Position numbers and translations under genes: made by a program
DNA from: Tulasnella sp. 424
Lineage: Eukaryota > Basidiomycota > Agaricomycetes > Cantharellales > Tulasnellaceae
Assembly: GCA_019633425.1 (NCBI GenBank)
Contig: WSUB01000001.1
Coordinates: forward strand, 682,001 to 746,000
Reading direction: 5' to 3'
Length of the DNA: 64,000 nt
In this document: positions 36,807 to 47,951 of the stretch, piece by piece
How the letters are laid out: every line of letters starts with the position of its first letter
Position numbering within the stretch: the stretch's first letter is position 1
Notes under the pieces: generated by a model
What the model was told of the DNA's origin: nothing
The model's database searches: none
What the model saw: the letters and a program-made list of their open reading frames with translations, nothing else

Positions 36807-37302
36807 GATGACCAGGAGAGGGAAAGATCTGAGAATGTGTTGGCAGTCAGGGGGATTCTCACGGGGAAATAAGTGAAACACGCTTTAAAGCTGCCGCAGC
36901 GTCTAAGCGCCTTTTATAACCTCAGTTCCGAGTAAATATTAGCTCGGGCTGGTATCTCGGAGAAGGTTAAATGTGCGAAGTTGCTCGTTCATCTGTCTTT
37001 ATGGAAGGAGCCTCGAGGAGCCCCGTGCACTGCGCTTAAGACCTTGCGCTGCGCGATCTGATGTTCTCCGGGCGCGGAAATCACGGCCTCGGGTCGGATA
37101 GCAATATGAGTGGTCCAGCCCGAAGAGCGATGATCGTAATCCCGCGGAAAGGTGCGAATGGAACGGTATCGCTCAGGGCGACGATGCCCGCTTCTTGCAA
37201 GTAAGCCGAGCGGAGGAATCCGCCGCTCCTTCAGTCAGACACAAGTATGCCGCACGGTGCCATAACACATCCCTAGCGCCCATTCTAGTTTATTGGCGCT
37301 TA
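36807..37302. other. Intergenic between thioesterases A and B
   Basis: 496 bases between two tandem minus-strand paralogues: promoter of A and 3' side of B. Contains the TATA box listed separately; no further exon-like segment seen. Confidence 0.5.
36912..36919 (-). promoter_or_regulatory. TATA box upstream of thioesterase A
   Basis: Minus-strand GTTATAAAAG about 106 nt before the ATG at 36806. A plausible core promoter supporting that start. Confidence 0.45.
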
Positions 37303-38062
37303 TTAATTACTCTTATTCGGCGGTCTTCTCTTCACCTGCAGCCCGCTTGCAGCAAGTGCACTGCGTGATCGGTTCCAAACCTATCACCGGAGAAAGACGG
37401 GAAATGAGGCGCTGCCTAATGAACTACGAAATAATGACCTCTTACCTCAAACCGTGAAGTAGCCACGCGACCTCCGAATGACACAGACGTAGAAACGATT
37501 CGAACTAAATCCCCGCTGAAAACACAACTGTCTCAGCCCACACTGTTGTCTGGGATACATGCCTCACACGTACGACCGAATGGGAGAGTGGTAGACGACA
37601 TCTAAAGCCGCTGTCATTTGGTCTTTGGTCCATCTTGGGTCAAGGAGAAACGTGGACGAAGAGCAGCTTGAAAGGAACGGGTGGGTCGAATCGAGCGTAT
37701 TGCGATGAAAGGGGACTGTGCTTACATTGCGCCTAGATGAGCGATACAGCCTCCGTGAACCGATCCCCCTCCATTATCCATTTCTATCGAAAAAAAAAAA
37801 AAAATCAAACGCGTTGGGATAACGGATGTCGAAGAGGTTTGTAATTTGTAGTCCCACCATCACACGCCTCGAGCTCATGGACGACTCGGTATATTATTTT
37901 GCCTGGGGCATTGTCGTCCTGGGTTGTCTCCACTTTGGCCAGCTTCAGCCGTTCGGCGATCCAGTCCGCAAAAGATCCTTTAGGGTGCTTAGCGAGCATC
38001 GCATCTCTAACGCGGGCTTTGTCTTCGTCGGGAACGTTGCCTGCAATGCCCGAAACGTCCAT
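37303..38062 (-). CDS. Hotdog-fold thioesterase B (PaaI/ACOT13-like)
   Basis: Predicted acyl thioesterase of 166 residues, found only after splicing. Exons: 38062-37858, 37783-37726 (58 nt), 37666-37577 (90), 37515-37446 (70) and 37380-37303 (78); every junction keeps phase. The N-terminal helix region is GSFADWIAERLKLAKVE and IIYRVVHELEA. The catalytic region is MDNGGGSVHGGCIAHLGAIC; the Asp usually found seven residues after HGGC is not conserved (HLGAIC), which may lower activity. Then MTAALDVVYHSPIR, GDLVRIVSTSVSFGGRVATS, RFEVWNRSRSALAASGLQVK. The A/T run at 37789-37803 is the pyrimidine tract of intron 1. Tandem and same strand as thioesterase A with identical exon sizes for exons 2, 4 and 5. 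Confidence 0.85.
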
Positions 38063-38275
38063 GATTTTTCAACTGCGGTTGGATTGTAGACTGGGCGATA
38101 ACGAGGGTCTTAAGACCTAATATCTCAGTTGTACAAGCGCCGTGGAAAGGAGTGGAAAAGGCGGTTAGAAGGTTTGTCAAAAAGCCGCATGCAACTCGGG
38201 AAAGGCTGCATCGAATGCCGAAAGGCCGGTCGAGCAACTTCTCACGACACGGCGTGCCTTTTTGTGGTTTAGCCA
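38063..38275. promoter_or_regulatory. Bidirectional promoter thioesterase B / LARP7-like
   Basis: 213 bases between two divergent starts. No defined element recognised. Confidence 0.4.
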
Positions 38276-40077
38276 TGTTCGTTCCCCGCTCCGTCAAAAC
38301 CAAACCACAGGCATCCAAACCAAAAAGCGCCGCTGCCAAATCAACCAAGGAAACGGATCATGAAACCCTCCGCAACGAGAATGGTTCAGCCATGACAGTG
38401 GCAAAAGGAAAAGAACAAGAGGAGGCCCTCGTGGCAGGTGACGAAAAAGACGTTCAAATGAAGCGAGAATTGGCCACTTTGGTGGAACTTTCGTTGACGG
38501 ACTACGCTCTGTGGAGGACTCCTGAGCTTCGGCAGATAGTGGAAACTCAACCGGAAGGATGTAAGTGATTCTCCAAAATGACCGCGTGTTTTGGCACAAG
38601 AGTTGACCGGTTAGTGTTGTCGACTAGGGCTCTCGTTCGAAACTTTGATACGACATGCATCGCTACTTCAGAACGTAGAAGCCTCACCAAACGATCTAGC
38701 ACAAGCTCTCCGGGTCCATGGTAATGGGCGCCTCGAGTTGCAACTATCGTTGACGAAACGCTCAACAAGGTCTGGTGCTATGTTCGATATACGAAGGAAG
38801 GACTGGGAGGATCTAAGGAATCAGAGTTTGAGGGATATGTCTGAGGAAGAATGGAATGCCCGTACTATTTATGTCGTGAGTGTGACATCCACCAAGGTGT
38901 CGACTTGCACCTCTCCCGGCCTAATCTATCATCTTATTCTACCTAGGAAAACATCCCTCCACAGCACTACAGGACCAAACACGAACTCGTATCGTTACTT
39001 GAAACCTGTCTTGGCAGCGTCTCGGAACCTGTTGTGGTTCAGGATCTTTCATTCCCACCTAAGGAGGGTCGGGAAGGGAACGACACAAAATGCCGAGGTT
39101 TCGCATTCGTCGTTTGCAATTCTTCTAATGTCTCTGTAAAAGCAACCGAGCGTTGGTCCTGGACCGGGGCAAAAGCAAGGTTTCAGGAGTCTTTGGACGA
39201 GGAATCCATGCAGGTCGACGCCGAAGGAAAGCCGAATGAAAGCCGAGACGAGATACGGCTTGCAAAACACTGTGGATTTCGGGCAATCGCATAGTAAGCT
39301 ACGCTCTTCCTATCCTTAGTTCTAAACGGTCTGATACTTTGACTTCTTTTAGTCAACGCTGGACGGAACTAAGGGACGAATACCTCGCTCACAGGGACGT
39401 CCTGATCGCAAAGCTAAATGCTCGATCAGAACCCGAGATCGCCACTGGTTCTTCTTCGCGAATATCACCGAATACAAACACGGGCCCGACGGACACGGGT
39501 ACCCAGCCACAGTTGCCGGGCGAAGGGGCCTCGGCAGCAACCAATAACATCGGCCCTACGCAACGGGTCGACTACCCTCAAGGATGCGTGGTCTTCGTTC
39601 GGAACGTCCATCCCGGGACTAATAAGACTACGTTAAAGAAGATGTTATGTCTTCCATTTGCCAAGAAGCGTTATGATGGCAGTGAGATTGATTATGTGGA
39701 CTGGACAAAAGGGCTAGACTCTGTAAGTATTAACGGCTGCTTACCAGTTTCCCTCTTCGGTATCTAACATGTCCCACCCAAAGTGTTACGTTCGGCTTTC
39801 CAGCTCTGCTCATGCAGATCGGATGGTCCACTATTTCAGCAAATACGTCCAGTGCCAACATGAACCATCAGATCACGAGGTAACGCGTTTTGTTACGCCC
39901 GAAATGTTCAAAAAGAGGATCGCGGCCGAGCTCGTAGAGGGTGAACGGGAAATAATTTATTGGAGGAACGTCCCGCAAAAGATTAAGCAAGATGCCCTGG
40001 CCAAGAACCGGGACACGGAGCACAACTTGCCGCAAGCCGAAGAAGCCAAACCCCCTCGCAAGAGGCGTAAGGTGTGA
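38276..40077 (+). CDS. La-related protein 7 / Pof8-like, La motif and C-terminal xRRM
   Basis: RNA 3'-end binding protein of the LARP7 family. In fission yeast Pof8 it assembles telomerase RNA and acts on U6; in animals it stabilises 7SK. Start ATG at 38276 (MFVPRSVKTKPQ, Lys-rich). La motif: LVELSLTDYALWRTPELRQI, VETQPEGWLSFETLIRHAS joined across the intron, DLAQALRVHGNGRLELQLS. A central RRM follows (TIYVENIPPHYRTKHELVS, then CRGFAFVVCNSS). The C terminus has the extended RRM: RVDYPQGCVVFVRNVHPGTN, then RNP3-like IDYVDWTKGLDS-CYVRLSS across the last intron, and VTPEMFKKRIAAELVEGERE as the third helix. It ends with a basic nuclear signal PPRKRRKV. The xRRM pattern is the basis for LARP7 rather than genuine La. 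Confidence 0.85.
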
Positions 40078-40719
40078 CGTTATGGGATATGTACACCGAG
40101 GCCACTTGTCAGTCCTGGCAATCTCGGACGGTCCAACTTTCTACCTCATCGCATGTCATTCGTCATTGATAACAAGCTTCCATACGGAGAGCTTCGAGCG
40201 TGTTAGTTGAGCGGCGTAGAATGGTTGTTTTCACCACCTCCATCGTCTTTTTTGACAAACTTCGAGCATTCTTTCATTTCGTGCTAGTCATTTAGCTAGA
40301 ACGATGACGAATGCGTTCTTCCGGTCCACGGTCCTTGGTTCGCTGAGAGATTCTGGGGCCGGCATCAACTTCTCACGAGCCTTGATCAGGGATACCCAGG
40401 AATTCTTTTCTATTCATTCCGCCGCGACCCGTTCAAGGACCAAGGTGTGATGGAAGGCACAGATGGCCGCCTCCATCCAATGCAAAAATCGAAGCCACCT
40501 AATCTTCGCCGTCGTCGCTTTTAAAAACTCAGCCTGACCTGGGCTAATTGTATCCTTCGCCTCCCCGTCTCTCTCCATCGCCCCGTTCTTCACTTTCTCT
40601 CCCCGGATTTGCTTTTGCTTGACCCTTTATTCATTCTCCTTTCGCTACTCAAGCACACTTGGAACGTCCTTTTTTCATAAAACGAGCTTTGACAGCCAAC
40701 CAAAACGGAACGGAAAAAT
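40078..40719. other. Intergenic, LARP7-like 3' UTR / thioesterase C promoter
   Basis: 642 bases. The last 150 are pyrimidine-rich (CTCCCCGTCTCTCTCC-like) as in fungal core promoters. No coding or RNA gene seen. Confidence 0.5.
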
Positions 40720-41662
40720 ATGTCGAATTTGAATGTGAACTGGAGCCTCGCCGACGCATCAGCGCCCTCGCCCTCGGAAACGTCGCAGCAGGAGAGCGAC
40801 GTGGGTTATCGCTATGCAGGCGACATGCCAGAGGGTACTGCAAGCGAAGCGGAAAAGCAGGTGTTGATCACTGCTCTGGTGAATTGGATGCGCAAGGCGT
40901 CTTGGTTTGCCGGAACCATCGGTCAGAGGTTGAAGGTCGTTCGAGTGGATACGTCGACCTCTCCAGATGGAAATCAGAAGAAGAAAACTGCCGAGGTGGA
41001 ATGCGAAGTCGTCGTTGAAGAAGGTGCGTTGCACTTTTGACGGGCCAGTCGCGTGCGCCGCGACGCGGGATTAGCGGCACGATATTGACCCCAGCGGCAC
41101 GTTTTTGCTACCGTTTCTCGCGATTAGATATGGTCAACGCATTTGACACTCTGCACGGCGGCTGCTCAAGTTTCCTGATCGACGTGTACGTTGAACCGAA
41201 GGTGGCCCTGATCTGAGGGTTGCGAGCTCGCTGACACGGGCTTTTCAATCCGGCAGCTGCACGACTCTCCCACTCATCGTTCTCTCTGATGAAAAGTGGG
41301 GTTCAGGAGGAATCACACAAGGGCTCAACGTCGTCTTTCATGCTCCAGCTCGCGCGTAAGGCATTCCTAGGGATCCTTGTTCCGTCCGCCCGAGCTAACG
41401 TTCTCTTTATTTCCGCCCCTGCTTACCAGAGGCTCGACATTGCAGATTAAATCGAGCTCGGTGGCTGTCGGAGGACGCTCGGCCACCGCTCGGTGTGAGG
41501 TACTGGCTGGTCGCTCCTCCGCCTTCCACCGGGTCGAATGCTGATCCTTGACGACTCTTCTTTTTTTATATTTAGATCTGGGATAAGAAGCGACAAGCTC
41601 TAATTGCATCTGGCACCAATATCAAGATGTCACACACTGGGCTAACTCTGAACAAGTTATGA
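40720..41662 (+). CDS. Hotdog-fold thioesterase C (PaaI/ACOT13-like)
   Basis: Predicted acyl thioesterase of 205 residues and the most canonical of the three in this window. Exons: 40720-41023, 41128-41185 (58 nt), 41257-41355 (99), 41430-41499 (70), 41576-41662 (87), all in phase. Core: VNAFDTLHGGCSSFLIDVCT with HGGC and the following Asp in LIDV, GGITQGLNVVFHAPAR, GSTLQIKSSSVAVGGRSATA, CEIWDKKRQALIASGTNIKM. An N-terminal Ser/Glu-rich extension of about 40 residues precedes the first helix. Intron positions coincide with thioesterases A and B, so the three arose by duplication; C lies 2.7 kb away on the other strand with LARP7 between. Confidence 0.9.
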
Positions 41663-42834
41663 AGGGTCGTCGACTGTAAGCCTCAAGCCCCTTTTCGACT
41701 CCCTTGTCGTGGGTCCTTTTGGATGCTGACGCAATGGTCTTCGCCGTAGTCGCACGTCGCCCCGAAATGGCACCGTCGAAATTTCCCTCCTCTAGAGCAG
41801 CGATGGTCACCCTTCTATGATATCTGTTCGCAGATCACCCGCCAGGCTAGACGCAAGCATGCATTCGCATACACGCATCACCCCACCAGTCGAAACACAG
41901 AAGTTTGCAATCTATTTATGTATCGCCCTGGGGGTGGTTGCATTTGGATCCGCCTTTTCGTTCGACCCACCCTCAGGTCTTCTATCTTTGCCTTTCTTCG
42001 AGTTTATTCGCTATGGCTTCGATATAGCTAAGTCCCCTCTCATTCTACTCTGTTTAGAATGTCTTTTGGTTCGTTCTTTAGAAATCTCGTGTATAAGTCA
42101 TTTTGATGCTGGCTGCGTGCAGCCCTTTCCCTTCCTTAAATCTCCGGTCATAGACCACCGTCATGCTCAGAGGGTCCTGGTGCTTCCCAATTCGAGTTTC
42201 CTAGCGGCCGCAAGGCTCCGAAGGCGGTGAAGAGCGTGAAGTGGAGATTTCTGCCTCGGATCGTTTGGTCGCGCTTGATGTGACCTCGTGTTGAACTCTG
42301 GGCCAGACTCCTGGACACCGAACACGCGGTTCGCATCGCAGGGCACGAGGTGGCCTGCAGGTTTTCCTGTGAATCAACGACAACCTGGAGAAGCGGGCAG
42401 GAGGGTTTGGAAAGTGTAGTGTGCTTGCCAGACGCTCGCTAATGGAATAGGTTAGACCTAATGCGACGCAGCGGGGAAGCTTCGCAGTCTCTGGTAAAAT
42501 TTGTGTCCTTGCAACGGCCTTGATCCCTCTCTTCTCTCCCCTCTCCCCTCCCCTCCCCCTTCCTCACCATCCTCGCCCGCCTCACCTCCCTCTATCACGA
42601 CACAAACCTTAACGACCACCGACTGCAACTGGAAGCCCGCAACGTAATATTCCAAAAGTGCTACTTGCGAGAGAATTTCGCTACTAAGTACCACTCCGTC
42701 ATTCCTTCTCACAGAGCGAGCCTTTCCAGACGACCACCCTCCCCCCCCCCACTCCGTCTCCGCCCGCTTATTCAACCATCACCGCTGCCGCCGCTGTCTT
42801 CGCCATCGCCGACGTCTAGTATCAGTTATCACCG
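41663..42834. other. Intergenic with pyrimidine-rich leader of NADAR gene
   Basis: 1172 bases. 41817-42230 is open for 137 codons with a hydrophobic stretch but has no family resemblance and biased composition. 42520-42780 is strongly C/T-rich, with a run of ten C near 42742, and looks like the NADAR promoter and 5' UTR. No hotdog-like exon remains. Confidence 0.45.
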
Positions 42835-44318
42835 ATGGGGGTTGGTTCGTCAAGAGTCGCTCGGAGCAATAGCAGGAAACAACAACCTTCCCAGCCCAAG
42901 CCCGAGCCCGTAGTCCCAGTTCTAACCACAACTCATCCATCTCCACCATCACTACCGACCGTCGTGCGATCAAGAAACAAATATGGAATTGACGAGCGAG
43001 ACCCGCCACCACAGCCTCCACCATTGCCCACAAAGAGCCCCCGGGTTCACCGTTCCCAGTCTACCCGCAGTCCTGAGAGTGCCGCCAGGATCACTGAGAG
43101 GCATGCTCAGAGGATGCGCAGGGCTTACGGCTCGGAGGATGGGCAGCTCTATCAGCAGCAGCAGCGATCCAGTGAGTCTATGGGATCCCCGTCAGGCCGT
43201 TAACTCTGTGCTAATTATGATGATGCTACGTCAGTGACCGTTCCCGCTGGACAACCTCTACGAAATCCTCTGCCTCTTCCGCCCAAGGATTACATCTCCA
43301 AAGCCGACTTCTCTCGAATCCATTACTCCAACCCTCGCCCCTTCGTCCCTGTTGCTGCCGAGGACTTAATACGCAGCAAGACCAAGGGCAAGGGAAAGGT
43401 TGACGCAACCGCTGGGAGAGATGTATTCGTTGCGCGGGCTGACGAACCTTCGTCTTCGTTCTCATCTCATTCCTCGGCTTCGACCACGAACCCTCCTCAA
43501 CAAGTCATCACGACTCCCTTTGGCGTTCTGTATGGCCAACAGCAGCAGGTAGCCGCCTTACAAGACCCAGACCACGACAAGGCAAAAGCCAAGGGAGGCC
43601 TGTTTTCCTCCCTGTTCCACTCCCGTCGCCATTCACGATCGACCTCACAAGCCGGCCACGACCCAAATGCCTCTTCAATCACTCGACGACCCTCTACGCA
43701 GCAATCAACCTCGACAGTTCATCCTCCCATATCGTCACCTTATATGCTCGTTCCGCGTGGTGCCCAGCAACCCGTCCCTCCTCCACCCCCATTTTACTTC
43801 TACCATCCAGAAGCCCCCGGATTTGGCTTTACCACCTTCTCCCCGCACAAGATTCTGTACAGGAAGATGCTGTATCCAACGGCAGAGCATCTCTATCAGA
43901 GCATGAAGTTCCTGCCCTCGAAGGGCAAGGGAGGCAATCCGGAACTCGCCGAACGCATACGAACCATCTCTGAACATCCAGCCCAGGCTGTCCTTGAAGG
44001 GCGGCAGCTGAACAAGCAGGCGCGGCCGGATTGGAAAGAGATGCGCTTAAAATGGGTATGTACGGCCTGAGTTCTACGGCGAGATCGTTTACTGATTTCC
44101 ATTTCCCCCTTCATCAGATGGACGAGATCATGTATATGAAATTCGCTCAGCATCCGAGCCTCCGCCACGAACTGATCAACACGCATCCTTCCGAGCTCAT
44201 TTTCGCTTCCCCTCACGATCCGTTCTGGGGCGTCGGCCCCAACGCTGATGGGAAGAATGAGCTCGGTCACTCTTTGGGTCGTGTGCGGACGCGGATCTTG
44301 CGAGAAATGGGCAGGTGA
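42835..44318 (+). CDS. NADAR-domain (YbiA/DUF1768) protein with N-myristoylation motif
   Basis: NADAR domains cleave N-glycosidic bonds in riboflavin intermediates or remove ADP-ribose from guanine; which applies here is unknown. The N terminus MGVGSSRVARSNSRK fits an N-myristoylation signal (Gly2, Ser6, basic follow-up), suggesting membrane attachment. About 290 disordered Pro/Ser/Gln-rich residues follow. The NADAR domain is C-terminal: FYFYHPEAPGFGFTTFSPHK, MLYPTAEHLYQSMKFLPSKG with the conserved Glu, AERIRTISEHPAQAVLEGRQ, WMDEIMYMKFAQHPSLRHEL, and DPFWGVGPNADGKNELGHSL, ending RTRILREMGR. Two introns: donor GTGAGT near 43171 to acceptor at about 43233, and one within the domain near 44056-44118. 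The start is the first ATG and the only one that preserves the Gly2 signal. Confidence 0.88.
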
Positions 44319-45722
44319 CATGAGGAGAGAGTGTGGTCTTGGTATCGGATGGCAGCTTGACTCGCAGTGTGAACGAGAATCGATTGCTCGATGATTCTCG
44401 TCTTTGCGCGCTTGTCAAACTCCCAACCTTCCCCCCAGTTCCCTATTTTGGCTTGTGGACGATCATTTGGCACTCCCCTTCCCATCCATCCCCTTCAAAA
44501 AAAAAAGAAAGCCCGCCGTTGCGGAATACCTATGAGGAGCAAGATTTTTATTCTTTCGCGCGATGCCTTAAACCTTCTACGTTGACCCCATGCCTCTATC
44601 GACATCCCATGAACAACCTTTTCTTACTTCCTCCGGCGACCTTCGGGTTGTCCTTTTATTTCTGTTCGGTCCCTCGACATTTAAGGTGAATTTTTCTTTG
44701 TTCTATGATATCTGTGATATCCTGTTTACTTATTCTTAATCCCACTCTTGTTATTCTCCCAATCGACCTACCTCATTCAAAAGAGTTATATACCACGAGG
44801 GCGGAGTTTTTGCAAGCCAATCAACTTCACCCTCCCCCGTCATAGTCACCTATTACTACCGATCGTCCGGACTACGATTCCATGACCCCCGCATTTTGTC
44901 ATTCTCACTCCACCCTGAAGAACGCTCTGAATCTTACCCAGTTGACACCTATTGGAGAAAAGACGCCGGGCCCTGTCAAATGAAGCGGGCAAAGCAAGAG
45001 ATCCCAGGCCTTTGACTCATCGACTTTCGAGGGGACGGTCCTTCCTTATTGGAAGCGTGGCCGTTCATCGATTCGGTTCGAGTTGGGCTATGTGCGGTCC
45101 TTCTTGCCTGTTTGGTCCCGACGTTTGCCCGGATGGTAATCTCCGTTCGCAGTCCTGTGGGATTCCTAGACCCAGCTTCTTCATCCCCTCCCCATTCACC
45201 CCATTGGACCATTTTTCCTTTCGTCTCACACCCCTCAGGTTGGGAACTTTTGTCTTTGTTTTGTCATGTCATCGGTTTTTGCTTTTATTATTTCCCTTTT
45301 TGCGTACGCTTTTTTTAAATCGCCCTTTTTTACTTAATACTTTGGATACCTAGATGTTGTTCATCGGTTGTTCTTTCCTTTCTCGGACTGGGGTCTTCGT
45401 TGCATCGCTCATGGCTGATTTCCTTCGCTCCTTGTTCCGTTTTCCGCGACCGCTTTCCCTTGTTGTTTTTTCTTCTCGCTTTCTTGCATTCCTTGCCATT
45501 TTCTTCGTTGCACTTTTGATCGTCCACTGTAGCCTTACCTGCCTTCCGATGTTAGCACCGGGCCACACTCTCACCTCTCGACACTTATACATACTTTGTG
45601 CATGACGCGCAAATCATTTTTACGAATGGGTTCGCTGCGCGATGTGCGGGGAGAACGTCATTATTATACAATACAACCCGGAAAGGGAAATTACATGAAA
45701 AGAAAGTATATAATATGGTACA
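44319..45722. other. Intergenic, convergent NADAR / P450
   Basis: 1404 bases between two convergent stop codons. T/C-rich, with many short frames and no signature on either strand. Long 3' UTRs or an unrecognised transcript are possible. Confidence 0.45.
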
Positions 45723-47951
45723 TCAGATAAGCTCGTCGCGTACACGGCGAAGGTACTCCTTGTCCTCTCCGGTAAGCTCTTGCTCAAAAGGCGTAAAGGC
45801 ATCCGTGGCTTCATGGAACTCTCGGCGTATCGTGGCGGCGTGGCGCTCTGAACGAGGTTTGATTGTGCATTTGAATGGCTTGAGAGTGGACGTCACAGTC
45901 TGTAGGGTAAGAGGTGAATTTGGCATGTCCGAATGAGGGCAGAACGTTAGCGCGAAACTCACAGGTTCCAGGTCATTGAAATCAAGCTCGATCTCCGTCC
46001 CGTCCTCCCGCTTTGCCTTGGATAGTTCAAAGCCCCAAAGGAGTCGTGACACATTCAAGCTCTGGATTGCGGTTTTTAGGATTAGACGTGTACGTGGAGC
46101 ATGGTATGAAGATACTCACGATCGAGTTCTTAGCGATGTGGATCCCTGGGCACTTCCGCCTCCCAAAGCCAAAGTCCATGTCATCGAGGAGCGCCCACTG
46201 CTTAGGTGAACTTCCGTGCTCCTTCTTGAGACCATAAGGATTTTCTAGGTACCGATCAGGGTTGAATTCGGATGGGTTCGAGAACAGGGTTTCGTCGTTG
46301 TAGACGCCCCAGATGTTGGCGAAGATGATCGAGTCTTTGGGGACGGTGTGTCCGTCGTACTGCGGTCACGTACTCGTAGTCAGTACAGATAGCACCGCAT
46401 CAAAAGCATCCACTGCACCTTTAAGTCCGCCATTGCGACATGAGGAACCCCGGTAGTGACGACTGGCCGGATTCGGTGTACCTGATCGAGGGAGATCCGG
46501 TCAGCCTAGGCGTTCACGCCAGCTAATCACACTTCGACCTGCCTCTTTTATTACAGCTTGAATATAGGGAAGGTTCTTTAGATCGCTGGTGTTGGGAAGG
46601 CGATCAGGGCCCACGACGCGGTCGAGCTCCAATCGAGCCTTCTCTTGAACTTCCGGATGCATGATGAATAGCTGGGTTGCGTTTTGCAGATACGATGCAG
46701 AAGTATCGCTGCCGGCTTCAAGCATTGCCGCTCCCATATAGCTAATGTGCGTGGTGTCAGTGTCAAGGATGACAAATCGGAGGACGAAACCCAGGATACG
46801 TACAGCGCCATCTCGTCGTCCAACTTGAAGTCCTCCTGCCTCTCCAAGACCTTCTGCATAAAGCAGCCATTCCCATTACCACGCTCCATGCGCTGCCGTG
46901 TTTCCTCCATCAGTCCGCCGTAGTACTCCCTTTGAGCTTTCCTCAAGTCCTTCAAGGTAGTTTTCCATGGCGCAAATCGCTCGGGAACGTATTTGAGAGC
47001 AGGGATAAGGTCTAGCGGAGGAGTCTCTCCGGGTCGGACAAGCTGGGAGAACGTCTTAAGGTTGACGATGAGGTTTTGTGCTCGTGGCGTCCCATAGCGA
47101 GGACACCGTTGGCCGTGGACGACGGACATGATGACGGAAAGGGCGTAGCGGGAGAAATGGTCATACCAGTCCTGAGAACCGAAGCGCAGACAAGCGTCAG
47201 GAAGAGCAAAGCAGAGGGTAGAAGGAGAAGGCAAGGCTTACGGTGGGATCGTGAAGCAGGTCGAACATGAGCTGCGTCGACTCGGCGACTTGAATGGGCA
47301 GGGTCAGAGAGACAGCATACGGGCTGAGCATCTCGTACGATGTCCGGCGCAGAATCTTCCATGTCGGTCCTATGGTCAGCGAGCAACGTGGGTCAGCACC
47401 GAGATACGCGATAGCGCAGGGCGGAAGTCAAGCCCACCATAGCCGATAAAAAGAATGTGATTGCCGCCCGTCAGTTGTTCCGTCAGCGTATGCGGTGGCC
47501 TGTCACAAGTAATAGCATTGTGCGTCTCAAAGATCTCGCGGATAGCCCGGACGCTCGTCTGGAAACGTGATACAGAAGGAGGTTGGAATGCCGAGCTTAG
47601 ACATGGGAAAGAAGGCAACGTAAAGGCCATTGACGTACGAGAACGACAATTGTTCCTGAAGCAATTTTGAGAGAGATGACATCGCCGTATCTTCGTGCCC
47701 ACTAGCAACCGAAACGTTAGGGTCTGAGGGAAGCGAAGCATGAGTGGAGCGCTGACCTCGGTGTACTTGAAATGTGCAACGTGTATTGGGAACTCGAGAA
47801 TGTTCCCAAGCAGAGGTTTAGTAGGCGGTCCAGGAGGCAAGAATTTCTCCCGACGGCCAGTACGAATAATCTTCAGAGCAATGGCGGAGCCGATGAGGAG
47901 CGCTGCCAATGCCCAGGGTGAGGCAGGGAAGAAGCTGGTAGCGAGGGACAT
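45723..47951 (-). CDS. Cytochrome P450 monooxygenase, microsomal (E-class group I)
   Basis: ER-anchored haem monooxygenase. MSLATSFFPASPWALAALLI is the membrane anchor; then the hinge KFLPPGPPTKPLLGNI. Exon joins give WARRYGDVISLKIASGTIVV, AIREIFETHNAITCDRPPH, the I-helix LEAGSDTSASYLQN, K-helix ExxR in KEVHRIRP (across an intron), and NPDRYLENPYGLKKEHG. The haem loop FGFGRRKCPGIHIAKNSI carries the axial Cys. It ends EYLRRVRDELI. The ATG at 47951 is the first true ATG; the frame is open upstream only from a TTG. The clan is not assigned. No tailoring-gene neighbours indicate a biosynthetic cluster. Confidence 0.92.

Noticed and set aside
36450..36881. Lone 118- to 143-residue minus-strand ORF as an independent hypothetical gene
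   Set aside because: Its 5' part is exon 1 of thioesterase A. A strong donor, CTAAC branch site and acceptor remove the 3' part, and four further exons restore a complete hotdog domain.
37789..37803. Run of 15 A as a poly(A) tail of a retroposed copy
   Set aside because: On the minus strand it is the pyrimidine tract just before the acceptor of intron 1 of thioesterase B, and no target-site duplication flanks it.
41817..42230. 137-codon plus-strand ORF with a hydrophobic stretch
   Set aside because: No family resemblance, no splice-supported extension, and composition like the flanking non-coding DNA.
45049..45605. Hydrophobic plus-strand ORFs in the gap downstream of the NADAR gene
   Set aside because: Phe/Leu/Ser richness follows from the T/C-rich DNA; no initiation context, splice logic or family match.
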